DNA from: Aliiroseovarius sp. Z3
GTDB lineage: Bacteria; Pseudomonadota; Alphaproteobacteria; Rhodobacterales; Rhodobacteraceae
Length of the DNA stretch: 64,000 nt
NCBI RefSeq assembly: GCF_029105185.1
Contig: NZ_JAFMZK010000003.1
Location: 124,001 to 188,000, forward strand
Reading direction: 5' to 3'
The notes beneath the pieces are model-generated. The model made no database searches and was not told the origin of the DNA. It saw only the letters and a program-made list of their open reading frames with translations. Both the position numbers and the translations under genes were made by a program. Below, in pieces: positions 8,685 through 16,842 of this stretch (position 1 is the first letter of the stretch; each line of letters begins with the position of its first letter).

Positions 8685-9469
8685 CACCGCACCTGTGTCG
8701 TTGCCGCCAACATCTGGTCGGCGGCGGTAATCACCTTGGAATTCAGCTCGTAACCTCGCTGGGCTTCGATCAGTTCGGTGATTTCGCGAACGGCATCGAC
8801 GGAACTGTTTTCCAGATAACCCTGACGCAGCGTGCCGCGACCATCTTCGCCAGGCGCGCCAACAAAGGCAGGGCCAGAGGCGGGTGTTTCACGAAACAGG
8901 TTCGACCCAATCGCCTCAAGCCCCTTTTCATTGGTAAACCCGGCAAGTGTAAAGGCGCCCAGCAGCTCGGGTTCGACGGCGTCTTCGAAATAGGCATAAA
9001 CCTCGCCATCTGCGTTGATCGAGATGGATCTGGCATCGCTTGGAACGGTGATCTCAGGCGCAACGGCATAGCCATCCGAGGTCACGATCAGGCCGTCCCC
9101 GGACAGTTTCAAACCGCCATCGCGGGTATATCCGGATCCGCCCGAGGGCAAGGTCACTTCGAAATAACCTTTGCCTTCAATCGCGATATCAAGATTGCCG
9201 TTGGTTTGCGACAATGTGCCCTGCTGCACGAGCATTGATACCGATGTCGGGCGCACCCCCAGACCAAGCTGGATCCCCGTGGGCAACGCGGTGCCATCCG
9301 CCGCGTTGATCGTACCGGCGCGGGCCATCTGCTGATAATGCAGATCAGCAAATTCGGCGCGCCGGGCGTTGTATCCGGTGGTGGACATATTGGCGAGGTT
9401 GTTCGATATCGTCTCGACCCGCATTTGCTGTGCCAGCATACCCGTGGCTGCGATGTTCAATGCACGCAT
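8684..9469 (-). CDS. flgG: Flagellar distal rod protein FlgG
   Basis: 261 residues, the normal FlgG length. The N-terminus MRALNIAATGMLAQQMRVET with SNNLANMSTTGY is the axial-protein rod motif, and ITELIEAQRGYELNSKVITAAD near the C-terminus is the matching helix. FlgG polymers form the distal rod through the P and L rings. An AAGGGG ribosome site precedes the ATG. The 11-base gap to flgF and the one-base overlap with flgA place it inside the operon. Confidence 0.96.
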   Translation of the reverse strand: MRALNIAATGMLAQQMRVETISNNLANMSTTGYNARRAEFADLHYQQMARAGTINAADGTALPTGIQLGLGVRPTSVSMLVQQGTLSQTNGNLDIAIEGKGYFEVTLPSGGSGYTRDGGLKLSGDGLIVTSDGYAVAPEITVPSDARSISINADGEVYAYFEDAVEPELLGAFTLAGFTNEKGLEAIGSNLFRETPASGPAFVGAPGEDGRGTLRQGYLENSSVDAVREITELIEAQRGYELNSKVITAADQMLAATTQVR

Positions 9470-9480
9470 GGTAAATCCCC

Positions 9481-10200
9481 TTATCCGGCGACCGTTTTCA
9501 GGACAGAGCGAATGCGCTCATCCTCTTTTTCAAGAAACTTCTGCCCCAGCTCATAGCTGCGCTGGACCTCGATCATCCGGGCCACCTCGGAGATCGGATC
9601 GACATTCGACCCCTCCACGTAACCTTGCAAAATGGCAGCGCCCTCCAATACAGGTTCGGTCCCGCCCGGTGCCTCAAACCGGACACCATCGCGGTGCAGA
9701 AGGTCGTTCGGGTCAGCGGGGGCATACAGCCCGATCTGCGCCACGGCCCGGCCATCAATCGACAATGTGCCGTCGGCGGCCACCGACACCGCCTGCGCGT
9801 CTGGTGGGACAAAGACCGGCGCCCCGCCCCCGTCCAGCAGGCGATGCCCATCGGGCGTGGATAACTCACCTTCCGCCGATGGGGTGAAAGACCCCGCGCG
9901 CGTCAAAAACTGCCCTTCGGGTCCGTCGAGCAGAAAGAAACCCGCGCCCTCGATTGCAAAATCAAATGTGCCACCGGTCTGGGTCAGCGCGCCCTGTTGC
10001 AAATCAATCGCGCGGGCATTGGCTGTGGCCATGGACAGCGACGGATCACCCGGTGCCAGCGGGTGGACATATTCCGAGAACACCACACCTTCGCGTCGAA
10101 ACCCTGTCGTTGAAGCGTTGGCGATGTTGTTCGCAACACTTTGCATTTCACGCATCAAACCGGATTGGCGGGTCAGCGAGGTATATCCGATATTGTCCAT
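9481..10200 (-). CDS. flgF: Flagellar proximal rod protein FlgF
   Basis: 239 residues. It has the rod-protein N-terminal motif ANNIANASTTGFRREGVVF and a C-terminal ARMIEVQRSYELGQKFLEKED helix. Between them is a FlgF/FlgG-type D1 domain (FAIEGAGFFLLDGPEGQFLTRAG split by short gaps). The start lies two bases after the fliQ stop. FlgF is one of the proximal rod proteins with FlgB and FlgC, all encoded here. Confidence 0.94.
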   Translation of the reverse strand: MDNIGYTSLTRQSGLMREMQSVANNIANASTTGFRREGVVFSEYVHPLAPGDPSLSMATANARAIDLQQGALTQTGGTFDFAIEGAGFFLLDGPEGQFLTRAGSFTPSAEGELSTPDGHRLLDGGGAPVFVPPDAQAVSVAADGTLSIDGRAVAQIGLYAPADPNDLLHRDGVRFEAPGGTEPVLEGAAILQGYVEGSNVDPISEVARMIEVQRSYELGQKFLEKEDERIRSVLKTVAG

Positions 10201-10202
10201 GC

Positions 10203-10472
10203 CTATCCCCCTGCGATCAGCGGGATCACCCGCAACTGAAAAAATCCGACAAGGGTTTCAGTCATGAACCCCATGCTGGCCCAGAACACGACAAGGATCG
10301 CGATCAGTTTCGGAACAAAGGTCAGTGTCATTTCCTGGATCGACGTCAGCGCCTGAAACAGGCCGACGATCAGACCTGACAGCAGCGCCACGGTCAGGAT
10401 CGGCAGCGAGATCATCACCGCGATCCAGAGACCCGCCCGCAATGTGTCGTAGAAGACCATTTCCTCCATCAT
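10203..10472 (-). CDS. fliQ: Flagellar type III export gate protein FliQ
   Basis: 89 residues with two hydrophobic helices, the FliQ plan (LWIAVMISLPILTVALLSGLIVGLFQA and PKLIAILVVFWASMGF, given as separate segments). The conserved LVGLFQALTSIQEMTLTFVPK-type stretch is present. It forms the export-gate ring with FliP and FliR in the inner membrane; those two genes are not here. Two adjacent ATG codons at 10472 and 10469 overlap the fliE stop, so either could be used. Confidence 0.95.
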   Translation of the reverse strand: MMEEMVFYDTLRAGLWIAVMISLPILTVALLSGLIVGLFQALTSIQEMTLTFVPKLIAILVVFWASMGFMTETLVGFFQLRVIPLIAGG

Positions 10473-10762
10473 CAGATCGGCATCCTCAGAATTTCCTGAT
10501 AGGCTTCGACGACCTTGTCCCGCACCGTTACAGCGGTTTCGACGGCCAGTTCGGTCTGCGCCAAGGCCTGCACAAGCGCGTGCGGGTCGGCATTGCCCGA
10601 CAAGGCGGCCATCGCGGTCTTCTCGCCTTGCTGGACGGTTTCGGCAAAGCTGGTGGCGACGGTCGAGAATGGGTTCGCGCTTTGTTCATTTTGCGGCGCT
10701 GGCGTCGCGGCCTGACGGGACGCGGCGTATTGCTGGGCGGCAAGGGTTGATCTGATATCCAT
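10472..10762 (-). CDS. fliE: Flagellar MS-ring/rod junction protein FliE
   Basis: 96 residues. The C-terminal half is typical: FAETVQQGEKTAMAALSGNADPHALVQALAQTELAVETAVTVRDKVVEAYQEILRMPI, read in pieces. FliE joins the MS ring to the rod. The start has AGGAA eight bases upstream. The gap to flgC is 11 bases and the stop overlaps fliQ. Confidence 0.94.
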   Translation of the reverse strand: MDIRSTLAAQQYAASRQAATPAPQNEQSANPFSTVATSFAETVQQGEKTAMAALSGNADPHALVQALAQTELAVETAVTVRDKVVEAYQEILRMPI

Positions 10763-10773
10763 GGCGCAAATTC

Positions 10774-11166
10774 CTATCGGCGAAGAAGGTCAAGCAGGCC
10801 GCGCGACATCTGCCGGGCCTGATCGAACATCTTTAGGTTGGCTTCGTAACTGCGTTGTGCTTCGCGGGCGTCCGCGATCTCGATCACCAGATCAACATTT
10901 GATCCTTGATAGTGACCCGTTTCGTCCGCCATTGGGTGAGCAGGGTCATAGATTGCGGGCAAAGCGGTTTGATCCAGCGTCACACGCCCCGACCGCACCG
11001 CACCGGTGGACTGCCCACCGTCCATCACCGCTTCGAAACTGGCCAGCTTGCGGCGGTATCCGGGCGTATCAGCATTGGCGATGTTCTCCGACACATGACG
11101 CAGGCGGTTGGCCTGGCTTTGCATACCGGATGCGGCGGCGGCGACTGAAGATTTCAGATCATTCAT
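10774..11166 (-). CDS. flgC: Flagellar proximal rod protein FlgC
   Basis: 130 residues. The N-terminal part carries SENIANADTPGYRRKLASFE and the C-terminus EIADAREAQRSYEANLKMFDQARQM, the two axial helices of FlgC. GSNVDLVIEIAD matches the family's central segment. It is a proximal rod subunit exported by the type III system. It follows flgB by 11 bases. Confidence 0.95.
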   Translation of the reverse strand: MNDLKSSVAAAASGMQSQANRLRHVSENIANADTPGYRRKLASFEAVMDGGQSTGAVRSGRVTLDQTALPAIYDPAHPMADETGHYQGSNVDLVIEIADAREAQRSYEANLKMFDQARQMSRGLLDLLRR

Positions 11167-11177
11167 GTTGCGTCACC

Positions 11178-11567
11178 TCACCTGCGGCCCAGCGCTGTGC
11201 GCATGATGCCCAGCGAGGTTTTATAGACGGTCAAAGCAAGATCATGGTCACGCTTTGCTTCGGCGGCCGCCATCATCTCGGTCTCTAACGCGACCGAGTT
11301 GCCGTTGGGCGACATCGCCCCTGCACGATGAACTGTCTGCTGATCCGGAGCTGTCTGCCCTGCTGATCCGTTCAGGTGGCTGGCACGCGTGGCTTGCATC
11401 GCCACGCGATTGTCGTCACGAAATGTGTCCGCAAATGACGCGATGTCCTTTGCGCGATAACCGGGTGTATCAGCATTCGCGACGTTCTGCGCGATGACAG
11501 ATTGCCGGGCGGCAGCGTGTTGTGCCAGCCCCACGGCTTTGGTCAGGATATCCATTTTTTCAAACAT
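11178..11567 (-). CDS. flgB: Flagellar proximal rod protein FlgB
   Basis: 129 residues from ATG 11567 (MFEKMDILTKAVGLAQ), preceded by GGGAGAAG. The open frame continues upstream to 11828 but would overlap fliI and has no family match, so it is rejected. Motifs: AQNVANADTPGYRAKDIASF and the C-terminal AAEAKRDHDLALTVYKTSLGIMRTALG. First gene of the nine-gene minus-strand operon running to fliL. It is divergent from fliI across an 85-base promoter region. Confidence 0.95.
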   Translation of the reverse strand: MFEKMDILTKAVGLAQHAAARQSVIAQNVANADTPGYRAKDIASFADTFRDDNRVAMQATRASHLNGSAGQTAPDQQTVHRAGAMSPNGNSVALETEMMAAAEAKRDHDLALTVYKTSLGIMRTALGRR

Positions 11568-11652
11568 CGGGGCTTCTCCCTCGATTGGCTTCAACCAAGG
11601 CTTAACCCTGATTCCTTTAAAAACAGTTTCAGCAATTGATTGGAGATACAGC
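11568..11652. promoter_or_regulatory. Divergent flgB / fliI promoter region
   Basis: An 85-base AT-richer gap between two divergent flagellar units must hold promoters for both. It contains TTAACC followed by a TTTAAAAA stretch, so one half-site of a CtrA-like TTAACC motif is present, but no second TTAA at the seven-base spacing. No convincing sigma-28 or sigma-54 promoter was recognised by eye. Confidence 0.5.
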
Positions 11653-12969
11653 GTGACCCAGATCGGATTTGAACAATTGGCCGCCGAAGTCTTGTCTGTT
11701 CGCACCGTCTGCGATGTCGGGCGTATCGTTGAGATTGGCCGGGGAACTGTGCGGGTGCGCGGTTTATCATCGGTCGCGGCACAAGCCGACCTTGTCGATA
11801 TTCGCCCCAGAGCCGGGCGCCCGCGCATGGGTGAGATCCTGAATCTAAGCGCCGATACCGTGACGATCCTACCGGACGGAGATGTCGAGGGGCTGCAAAT
11901 CGGCGATCAGGTCATTCTACAAGGACGTGCCGAGATCGCACCCGAAGATAGCTGGATCGGACGGGTCATCGATCCGATGGGGCAGGCCATGGATGGGCGG
12001 CCGATTCTGCGGGGCACCCAAGCCGCACCGCTACGCGGACAGCCCGCAAACCCGACCGAGCGGCGCGCTTTGGGTGGACGGTTGGAAACCGGACTGGCGG
12101 CCTTCAACACTTTCCTGCCCATCGTCCGTGGGCAGCGGATCGGCTTGTTCGCCGGGTCAGGTGTCGGAAAGTCCACGTTGCTGGCAAAGCTTGCGCGTGG
12201 TGTGCAGGCCGATGTTGTTGTGATCGCGCTGATTGGTGAACGCGGGCGCGAAGTGAAGGAGTTTGTCGATCGTGTATTGGGCGCCGAAGGAATGAAGCGT
12301 GCAGTCGTGGTCGCAGCCACGTCAGATCAGTCGCCCATGGTTCGGCGTCGTTGCGGGTGGGCTGCGATGACTGTCGCCGAACACTTCCGTGATCAAGGTC
12401 TGCATGTCTTGCTTCTGGCTGACAGCATCACCCGCTACGCCGAAGCGCATCGCGAAATTGCACTTGCGGCAGGCGAAGGCGGAAATCTGCGGGGCTTCCC
12501 CCCATCGACCGCTCAGCAAATCACAACGCTGTGCGAGCGGGCAGGACCGGGCGCCGGCACGGCCGGCGACATCACGGCCGTTTTTTCCGTTCTTGTGGCC
12601 GGGTCGGATATGGAGGAGCCGGTTGCCGACATTCTGCGCGGTGTGCTGGACGGGCATGTTGTGCTGGATCGCAACATTGCCGAACGGGGCCGTTTTCCTG
12701 CAATCGATTTGCTGCGCTCGGTATCGCGGGCGCTGCCCGAGGCCGCGACGGATGAAGAAAACGCCTTGATCTCGCAGGGGCGCAAACTGCTTGGACACTA
12801 CAGCAAGTCGGAAATGATGATCCAGTCCGGCCTCTACACAGCCGGGTCTGACCCCGCCCTGGATCAAGCGATCGCGGCTTGGCCCGACCTTGATGCCTTT
12901 CTGACCCAGGCTGAAGTAAAAGACAGCGCCGCCAGTTTCCAGCGCCTTGCAGCTTGTATGGCGCACTAA
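11653..12969 (+). CDS. fliI: Flagellum-specific ATPase FliI
   Basis: 438 residues from GTG 11653, with GGAGA at suitable spacing; the upstream frame to 11494 runs through flgB and is rejected. The F1-beta-like ATPase shows Walker A AGSGVGKST (about residues 167-175), Walker B HVLLLADSITRYAEAHRE, and GERGREVKEFVDRVLG. The N-terminal VGRIVEIGRGTVRVRG is the usual FliI beta barrel. It energises loading of export substrates at the type III gate. No fliJ follows; the next gene is convergent. Confidence 0.96.
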   Translation: MTQIGFEQLAAEVLSVRTVCDVGRIVEIGRGTVRVRGLSSVAAQADLVDIRPRAGRPRMGEILNLSADTVTILPDGDVEGLQIGDQVILQGRAEIAPEDSWIGRVIDPMGQAMDGRPILRGTQAAPLRGQPANPTERRALGGRLETGLAAFNTFLPIVRGQRIGLFAGSGVGKSTLLAKLARGVQADVVVIALIGERGREVKEFVDRVLGAEGMKRAVVVAATSDQSPMVRRRCGWAAMTVAEHFRDQGLHVLLLADSITRYAEAHREIALAAGEGGNLRGFPPSTAQQITTLCERAGPGAGTAGDITAVFSVLVAGSDMEEPVADILRGVLDGHVVLDRNIAERGRFPAIDLLRSVSRALPEAATDEENALISQGRKLLGHYSKSEMMIQSGLYTAGSDPALDQAIAAWPDLDAFLTQAEVKDSAASFQRLAACMAH

Positions 12970-12991
12970 CTGGCCAAATCCGCGCGAAACG

Positions 12992-13786
12992 CTAACCTGC
13001 CTGCAACAGGCTGAGCGCAATCGCGCCGCTGGACATTGACGCCGTGCCCGAAGCGATTTGTGATCGCACGAGGAACAGCCGGTTCAGTTCATCCACTTTA
13101 TCCTGATCCGCAAACTGATCGACCATTCTGCCGCCCAAATACTGATCGGCTTTGTCGCGAAAGGTTTCAAGCTGTTGGTCGATATCGAGGGCCCCGAAGG
13201 TGCTGGGCAAGCCAAAGGCCGTTTGAAACACTTCGCGCAGCGGGGGGTTGCCCATAATCTTGAACCATTTCGTATCATCCGAACCGGATCCACCCACAAT
13301 ATCAGACAGTTGATGATCCAGTGTCATCGCCAGCCGCATGTTGGCATCTTGCTCACCCACTGCGATTTCAAACTGCTTCTGCCGATAGGCATCGGCGATC
13401 CTGAACCCGAAATCCGAGATCTGCGTGCGCGGGATGTCATAGTCGCCAAATCCGAAATCCTTGGCAAATTCCAGATATCGTTTGTCGGACAGCTTATTGG
13501 CCAGATCGCCCGCGTCCAGCGTTCCGTCATCCAACACCTTCTTCACGAAATACGTGCTGTTGATATCGTCACCCAACCCATAGGCACCCAAAGCGACGCG
13601 CAATAGGCGGCGATCCCCGATCAGATCATCGCTGGTCTGGACCGAGTCGATCTTCTTTTCGAAATACCCTGTGTCCCGCTGAATTTCGGGCGAGGCGTTA
13701 AATGCGGCCTGTTGGGCAGCCTGTGTGCGTTGAAGGAAAGCCCAGCCCGCCGCGCCGCCCATGGGAATAACGGGCCGATAGCTCAT
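12992..13786 (-). CDS. DUF1217 family flagellar-cluster protein
   Basis: 264 residues, recognised as the DUF1217 type found in alphaproteobacterial flagellar clusters. Features: SYRPVIPMGGAAGWAFLQRT at the N-terminus, RRLLRVALGAYGLGDDINSTYFV, and helical repeats such as LSDKRYLEFAKDFGFGDYD. No signal peptide or membrane segment. Its start overlaps the flbT stop (ATGA), so it is translated with the FlaF-FlbT pair. The role is unknown; a structural or assembly function is inferred from place only. It converges with fliI. Confidence 0.75.
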   Translation of the reverse strand: MSYRPVIPMGGAAGWAFLQRTQAAQQAAFNASPEIQRDTGYFEKKIDSVQTSDDLIGDRRLLRVALGAYGLGDDINSTYFVKKVLDDGTLDAGDLANKLSDKRYLEFAKDFGFGDYDIPRTQISDFGFRIADAYRQKQFEIAVGEQDANMRLAMTLDHQLSDIVGGSGSDDTKWFKIMGNPPLREVFQTAFGLPSTFGALDIDQQLETFRDKADQYLGGRMVDQFADQDKVDELNRLFLVRSQIASGTASMSSGAIALSLLQAG

Positions 13787-14187
13787 GAAAGGCGCGCGCC
13801 AAGCAGACGTTCCTCGCGCGGCAACAATGCCCTTAGTTGCTTCAGCGCAAGGTAGTGCTGATCTTCAAGCACGGCTGAGGTGGCCAAGGATAGAAGGTCG
13901 CGGCTATCCACGTCTGTCAACACTTGGCTCAACTGTTCGATCCCGCGCAAAAGTTGCAGGCGCGCATCCTCCTTGGCGACATCCCCCGACAGAACGAGCT
14001 GCGCAATGTAACATACCCTGCGAACCGGCGTATTGGCCTCTTGGGGGTGAATCGCGTCCCGCAGACGCAGGATGTTGGCATCAGGTGTCACGATGGACAG
14101 GCGTGACCGGCGATCACCATTCTCGATCACCGCGCCATTGATCAAAACACGCTCTTTCGGACTGAGTTTCAGAACAAGGCCACTCAC
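13783..14187 (-). CDS. flbT: Flagellin post-transcriptional regulator FlbT
   Basis: 134 residues with the FlbT hallmarks: LVLKLSPKERVLINGAVIENGDRRSRL at the start (read in two parts) and RVCYIAQLVLSGD in the middle. FlbT controls flagellin mRNA; in Caulobacter it binds the flagellin 5' leader and promotes decay. The start is GTG and overlaps the flaF stop by four bases (GTGA). It lies downstream of the flagellin gene whose leader has a small hairpin. Confidence 0.94.
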   Translation of the reverse strand: MSGLVLKLSPKERVLINGAVIENGDRRSRLSIVTPDANILRLRDAIHPQEANTPVRRVCYIAQLVLSGDVAKEDARLQLLRGIEQLSQVLTDVDSRDLLSLATSAVLEDQHYLALKQLRALLPREERLLGARLS

Positions 14188-14555
14188 GATGCGCCTCCGG
14201 TCTGGCGCAATCCCCGCATTATGGCTGTGTTGATATCGACAAGGACGGAAACATCCTCGCCCTCGGACAGGACTTTTCGGCTGTGATCCGCCGTAAATTC
14301 AGACAGGAAAAAAATGCGCGCTCGCAATTCATTGGGCAGTGCATTGCCATCATCGGCGACATCGGCGGCAAGCAAAGTCCACAGACGGCGGTTTTCGTGA
14401 AGGGCGGCGGCCAGATCGGCGAACCCGGTGGTCTGCGCCCGGTCCAGCTGATGTGTGACCTTCGCGAAAGCGTCATATTCGGTTCCGCGGGATGTCCGCA
14501 AAGGTGCGCGGGAGGATGTGCTATAGGCCTTTTTGGCCAAGGTAACTGCGTTCAC
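14184..14555 (-). CDS. flaF: Flagellin assembly regulator FlaF
   Basis: 123 residues. The FlaF pattern is visible: AYSTSSRAPLRTSRGTEYDAF near the start with one gap, then ALHENRRLWTLLAADVADDGNALPNELRARIFFL read in pieces. FlaF works opposite FlbT to allow flagellin synthesis and secretion. The start is GTG 14555 with AAGGAA upstream. It follows the flagellin gene and is coupled to flbT. Confidence 0.93.
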   Translation of the reverse strand: MNAVTLAKKAYSTSSRAPLRTSRGTEYDAFAKVTHQLDRAQTTGFADLAAALHENRRLWTLLAADVADDGNALPNELRARIFFLSEFTADHSRKVLSEGEDVSVLVDINTAIMRGLRQTGGAS

Positions 14556-14598
14556 GGGGATTTCCTTCCAGTGACGGGGAACTTACGATGGATGGGTG

Positions 14599-14621
14599 AG
14601 GACGCCGTTTTGGCGCCCTCG
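14599..14621. terminator. Hairpin between flagellin and flaF
   Basis: A nine-base-pair stem (one G-T pair) with a five-base loop immediately after the flagellin stop on the minus strand. There is no T-run after it, so it is more likely an mRNA-end stabiliser or weak terminator that lowers flaF-flbT expression relative to flagellin. Confidence 0.45.
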
Positions 14622-14628
14622 TGCCAGA

Positions 14629-15921
14629 TTAGCGGAACAGAGACAGGATGTTCTGCGGCGCCTGGTTGGCAATCGACAACGCCTGCGTGCCAAGCTGTTG
14701 CTGAACCTGAAGCGCCTGCAGCCGTGCCGAAGCGGCTTCCATGTCAGCATCAACCATCGCACCGATGCCGGCTTTCAGCGAATCCGACAGCTTGCCCACG
14801 AAGTTGGATTGAATTTCGATCCGACCTTCGACCGACCCAAAGGCGGCAGAGGCGTCAATCGACGTCTGGATCATGTTCTCAATCGCACCAAGGGCTGCGT
14901 CGGCGCCGCCACCGGTCGACACATCCATTGTCGCCAATCCTGAAAGGCCACCCGAACCGCGCGATGCGCTGAACGAGAAGGCAGCATCAGCATTGGTTTC
15001 GTTCGTGATCACCAGCTGCGCCGCATTGGTGTCGATGTCCATGCTGAAGCTGTTCCCATCAAGCCCCTGTGCGACCATCGCGTTCTTCATGCCTGCAACA
15101 ACGGATTCCGCCGTGTCACCTTCTTTGATGACATAGTTCCCCTGCACGGTTCCGATGGTCAGCGACAGCTGATCGCCAACGACCAGACCGGTGTTTACCG
15201 TTGTGTCCACACCAGCCGCATCCGGCATCACCGCCGCAGTGGCCGTCGCACCGCCAGAGGCATCAAGGAACGCAAACGTATCCAGCGTGATCGAATCGTT
15301 GGTGCCGCCATCATTGGCGTCGATCACACCGGCAGTGCCCGTGTCAGTACCAACCGAAGCGGCCCCGGCGGCCAGCGCCGTGCCAGCTGTCAGCGACAGG
15401 TTTTGTGCATCTACGCCGATCGAACTTGTGACAATCGACCCGTCGGCCTTGCGGTCGAGCGACGACAAGACATCGACGCCGGTATTGCCATTGGCATTGG
15501 TCCCGGTCTGCGAACCATCGACAAGATTCAGACCATTGAACTGCGCTGCACCAACAACGGATGTGATCTGGTTGCGCAGCGCAACGATGTCAGTTTGGAT
15601 CTTGCCGCGATCAACATTGTCTTCCTGTGCGGCCACGATCTTGGATTTGATTTCCGTTAGCAGGTCGGTCACCGTCTCCGACGCCTGCCGCGCGACCGCT
15701 ACCGTGCTTTCACCAAGCGACAGGCTGTCTGAAATACCCTTGAAACCTTTGACATCAGCCTCCATCACCTTAGAGATCGCCCAGACAGCCGCATTGTCCT
15801 TGGCGGACCCGATGGCCTTGCCGGTCGAGATTTCCGCCTGCGTGCTGGCAAGATTCGAGTTGATTGATTTCAGTGTCTGAAGTGCGACCATCGCACTGTT
15901 ATTGGTCAGAATACTGGACAT
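14629..15921 (-). CDS. fliC: Flagellin
   Basis: 430 residues. The N-terminal D0/D1 region (SSILTNNSAMVALQTLKSIN, TQAEISTGKAIGSAKDNAA) and C-terminal D0 (LQVQQQLGTQALSIANQAPQNILSLFR, in two pieces) are conserved. The middle, residues about 165-300, is a variable, Ala/Gly/Thr/Asp-rich surface domain. It is the filament subunit. An AAAGGA ribosome site precedes the ATG, and a hairpin lies just upstream of that. FlaF and FlbT are encoded directly downstream. Confidence 0.96.
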   Translation of the reverse strand: MSSILTNNSAMVALQTLKSINSNLASTQAEISTGKAIGSAKDNAAVWAISKVMEADVKGFKGISDSLSLGESTVAVARQASETVTDLLTEIKSKIVAAQEDNVDRGKIQTDIVALRNQITSVVGAAQFNGLNLVDGSQTGTNANGNTGVDVLSSLDRKADGSIVTSSIGVDAQNLSLTAGTALAAGAASVGTDTGTAGVIDANDGGTNDSITLDTFAFLDASGGATATAAVMPDAAGVDTTVNTGLVVGDQLSLTIGTVQGNYVIKEGDTAESVVAGMKNAMVAQGLDGNSFSMDIDTNAAQLVITNETNADAAFSFSASRGSGGLSGLATMDVSTGGGADAALGAIENMIQTSIDASAAFGSVEGRIEIQSNFVGKLSDSLKAGIGAMVDADMEAASARLQALQVQQQLGTQALSIANQAPQNILSLFR

Positions 15922-15941
15922 TCGATATTTCCTTTAGTCAT

Positions 15942-15956
15942 TGGCGCTTTGCGCCA
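15942..15956 (-). promoter_or_regulatory. Hairpin in the flagellin 5' leader
   Basis: A perfect six-base-pair stem (TGGCGC / GCGCCA) with a three-base loop, about 20 bases upstream of the flagellin ATG and just before its ribosome site. It is a plausible binding or stability element for FlbT-type control; this function is inference. Confidence 0.5.
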
Positions 15957-15980
15957 GATTTCGTAACCGCCACCAAAGGC

Positions 15981-16006
15981 GGATCGGCAAGTCTTTCTGA
16001 CCTTTG
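15981..16006 (-). promoter_or_regulatory. Candidate sigma-28 promoter of flagellin
   Basis: Read on the minus strand: CAAAGGTC, ten bases, then GCCGATCC. The sigma-28 consensus is TAAAGTTT-N11-GCCGATAA, so six of eight -10 bases match, and the -35 and spacing are imperfect. The position would give a leader of roughly 50 bases that includes the hairpin. No other flagellin promoter was seen in the 208-base gap. Confidence 0.35.
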
Positions 16007-16129
16007 CGTTGCCATCTGCACGGCACGCGCCACCCCTTGGGATGCAGATCGAAAATGGCCCGGATGATCTAAAGGAAGTCTGAATCCAACCGGCCCGCTT
16101 GCCTTCAATTTGAGACAATTCTTTTCTGG

Positions 16130-16483
16130 TCAGGCTTTTCGTTCAAGCCGTGACCCCCGTTTCGACAGATCCCGCGCCCGCCCTTCCGGCGTATAGGTGC
16201 GCAGTTCTGATTGACCTGATATCAATGCTTCCAGCCGCTGCCTGGCGGCCCGAATTCCCTTGGCAGACGCCGCCAGCAACTGTTGATTCTGATCGGCCTG
16301 CTGACGCAGTTTTTCAAGCGCCAGCGGCGGTTCTTCCGGTGTTCTCAAACGGCTCAGCAGATGCTCTTTCTCAGGGGCGAACACGGCCAGTTTGTCGATA
16401 TCACCCGCAAGAATCGCGGCCCGCTCTCGCTTCAGCAGATCTTCGATAGCGCGGATTGCTTTCAAAGGATTAGTGTCCGCCAT
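16130..16483 (-). CDS. flgN: FlgN-like flagellar export chaperone
   Basis: 117 residues, almost all helical: IRAIEDLLKRERAAILAGDIDKL, then PEKEHLLSRL, then coiled coil EKLRQQADQNQQLLAASAKGIRAARQRLEAL, read in parts. This is the layout of FlgN, which guards the hook-filament junction proteins FlgK and FlgL before export. Its start overlaps the rod-binding gene by 14 bases. The sequence is too variable for certainty, so the call rests on layout and context. Confidence 0.65.
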   Translation of the reverse strand: MADTNPLKAIRAIEDLLKRERAAILAGDIDKLAVFAPEKEHLLSRLRTPEEPPLALEKLRQQADQNQQLLAASAKGIRAARQRLEALISGQSELRTYTPEGRARDLSKRGSRLERKA

Positions 16484-16769
16484 GATCTCGCTCCTTCAGT
16501 GCCTCGAACAGGGATTGAGCCAATCCAATTCCGCCCGACTTCACCATTTCCTCGGCTTGCGCCTGGCGCAGGAACGACGCGAACTGATCTTCGCCCGCAC
16601 CACCTCCGAAACCGTCCGGGGTTTTGCCGACTCCTGCGGATTTCAGCATCTCAGACAGAAAACTGGCTTCCAGCTTGCGTGCGACATCCATCAGGCGGGC
16701 ATCATTCCGCCCGGTGGACTCAGCACGTAACGGTGCGCCCGCCAACTGGGTGGGTCCAACTGAATCCAT
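16470..16769 (-). CDS. Rod-binding protein (FlgJ N-terminal type)
   Basis: 99 residues from ATG 16769, which has AGGAGAGG upstream; the longer frame to 16850 is rejected. The rod-binding domain reads ARKLEASFLSEMLKSAG, then GGGAGEDQFASFLRQAQAEEMVKSGGIGLAQSLFEAL in pieces. It equals the N-terminal half of FlgJ, the rod cap; the muramidase half is missing, as in many alphaproteobacteria where this protein was called CheL. A separate lytic enzyme must open the wall. Divergent from fliK. Confidence 0.85.
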   Translation of the reverse strand: MDSVGPTQLAGAPLRAESTGRNDARLMDVARKLEASFLSEMLKSAGVGKTPDGFGGGAGEDQFASFLRQAQAEEMVKSGGIGLAQSLFEALKERDHGGH

Positions 16770-16842
16770 GTTCCTCTCCTTTTGATGACAATTTTCCTGG
16801 TTATCGCAGCAAGCGGTAAAGAACTGGTAACTTGCGGCTGCC

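Noticed and set aside
15906-16118. 70-codon frame over the flagellin leader
   Set aside because: It overlaps the flagellin start and proposed promoter and has no protein features.
16816-16830. GTAA-N7-GTAA between fliK and the rod-binding gene as a CtrA site
   Set aside because: Both half-sites differ from TTAA in the first base; too degenerate to report as a site.
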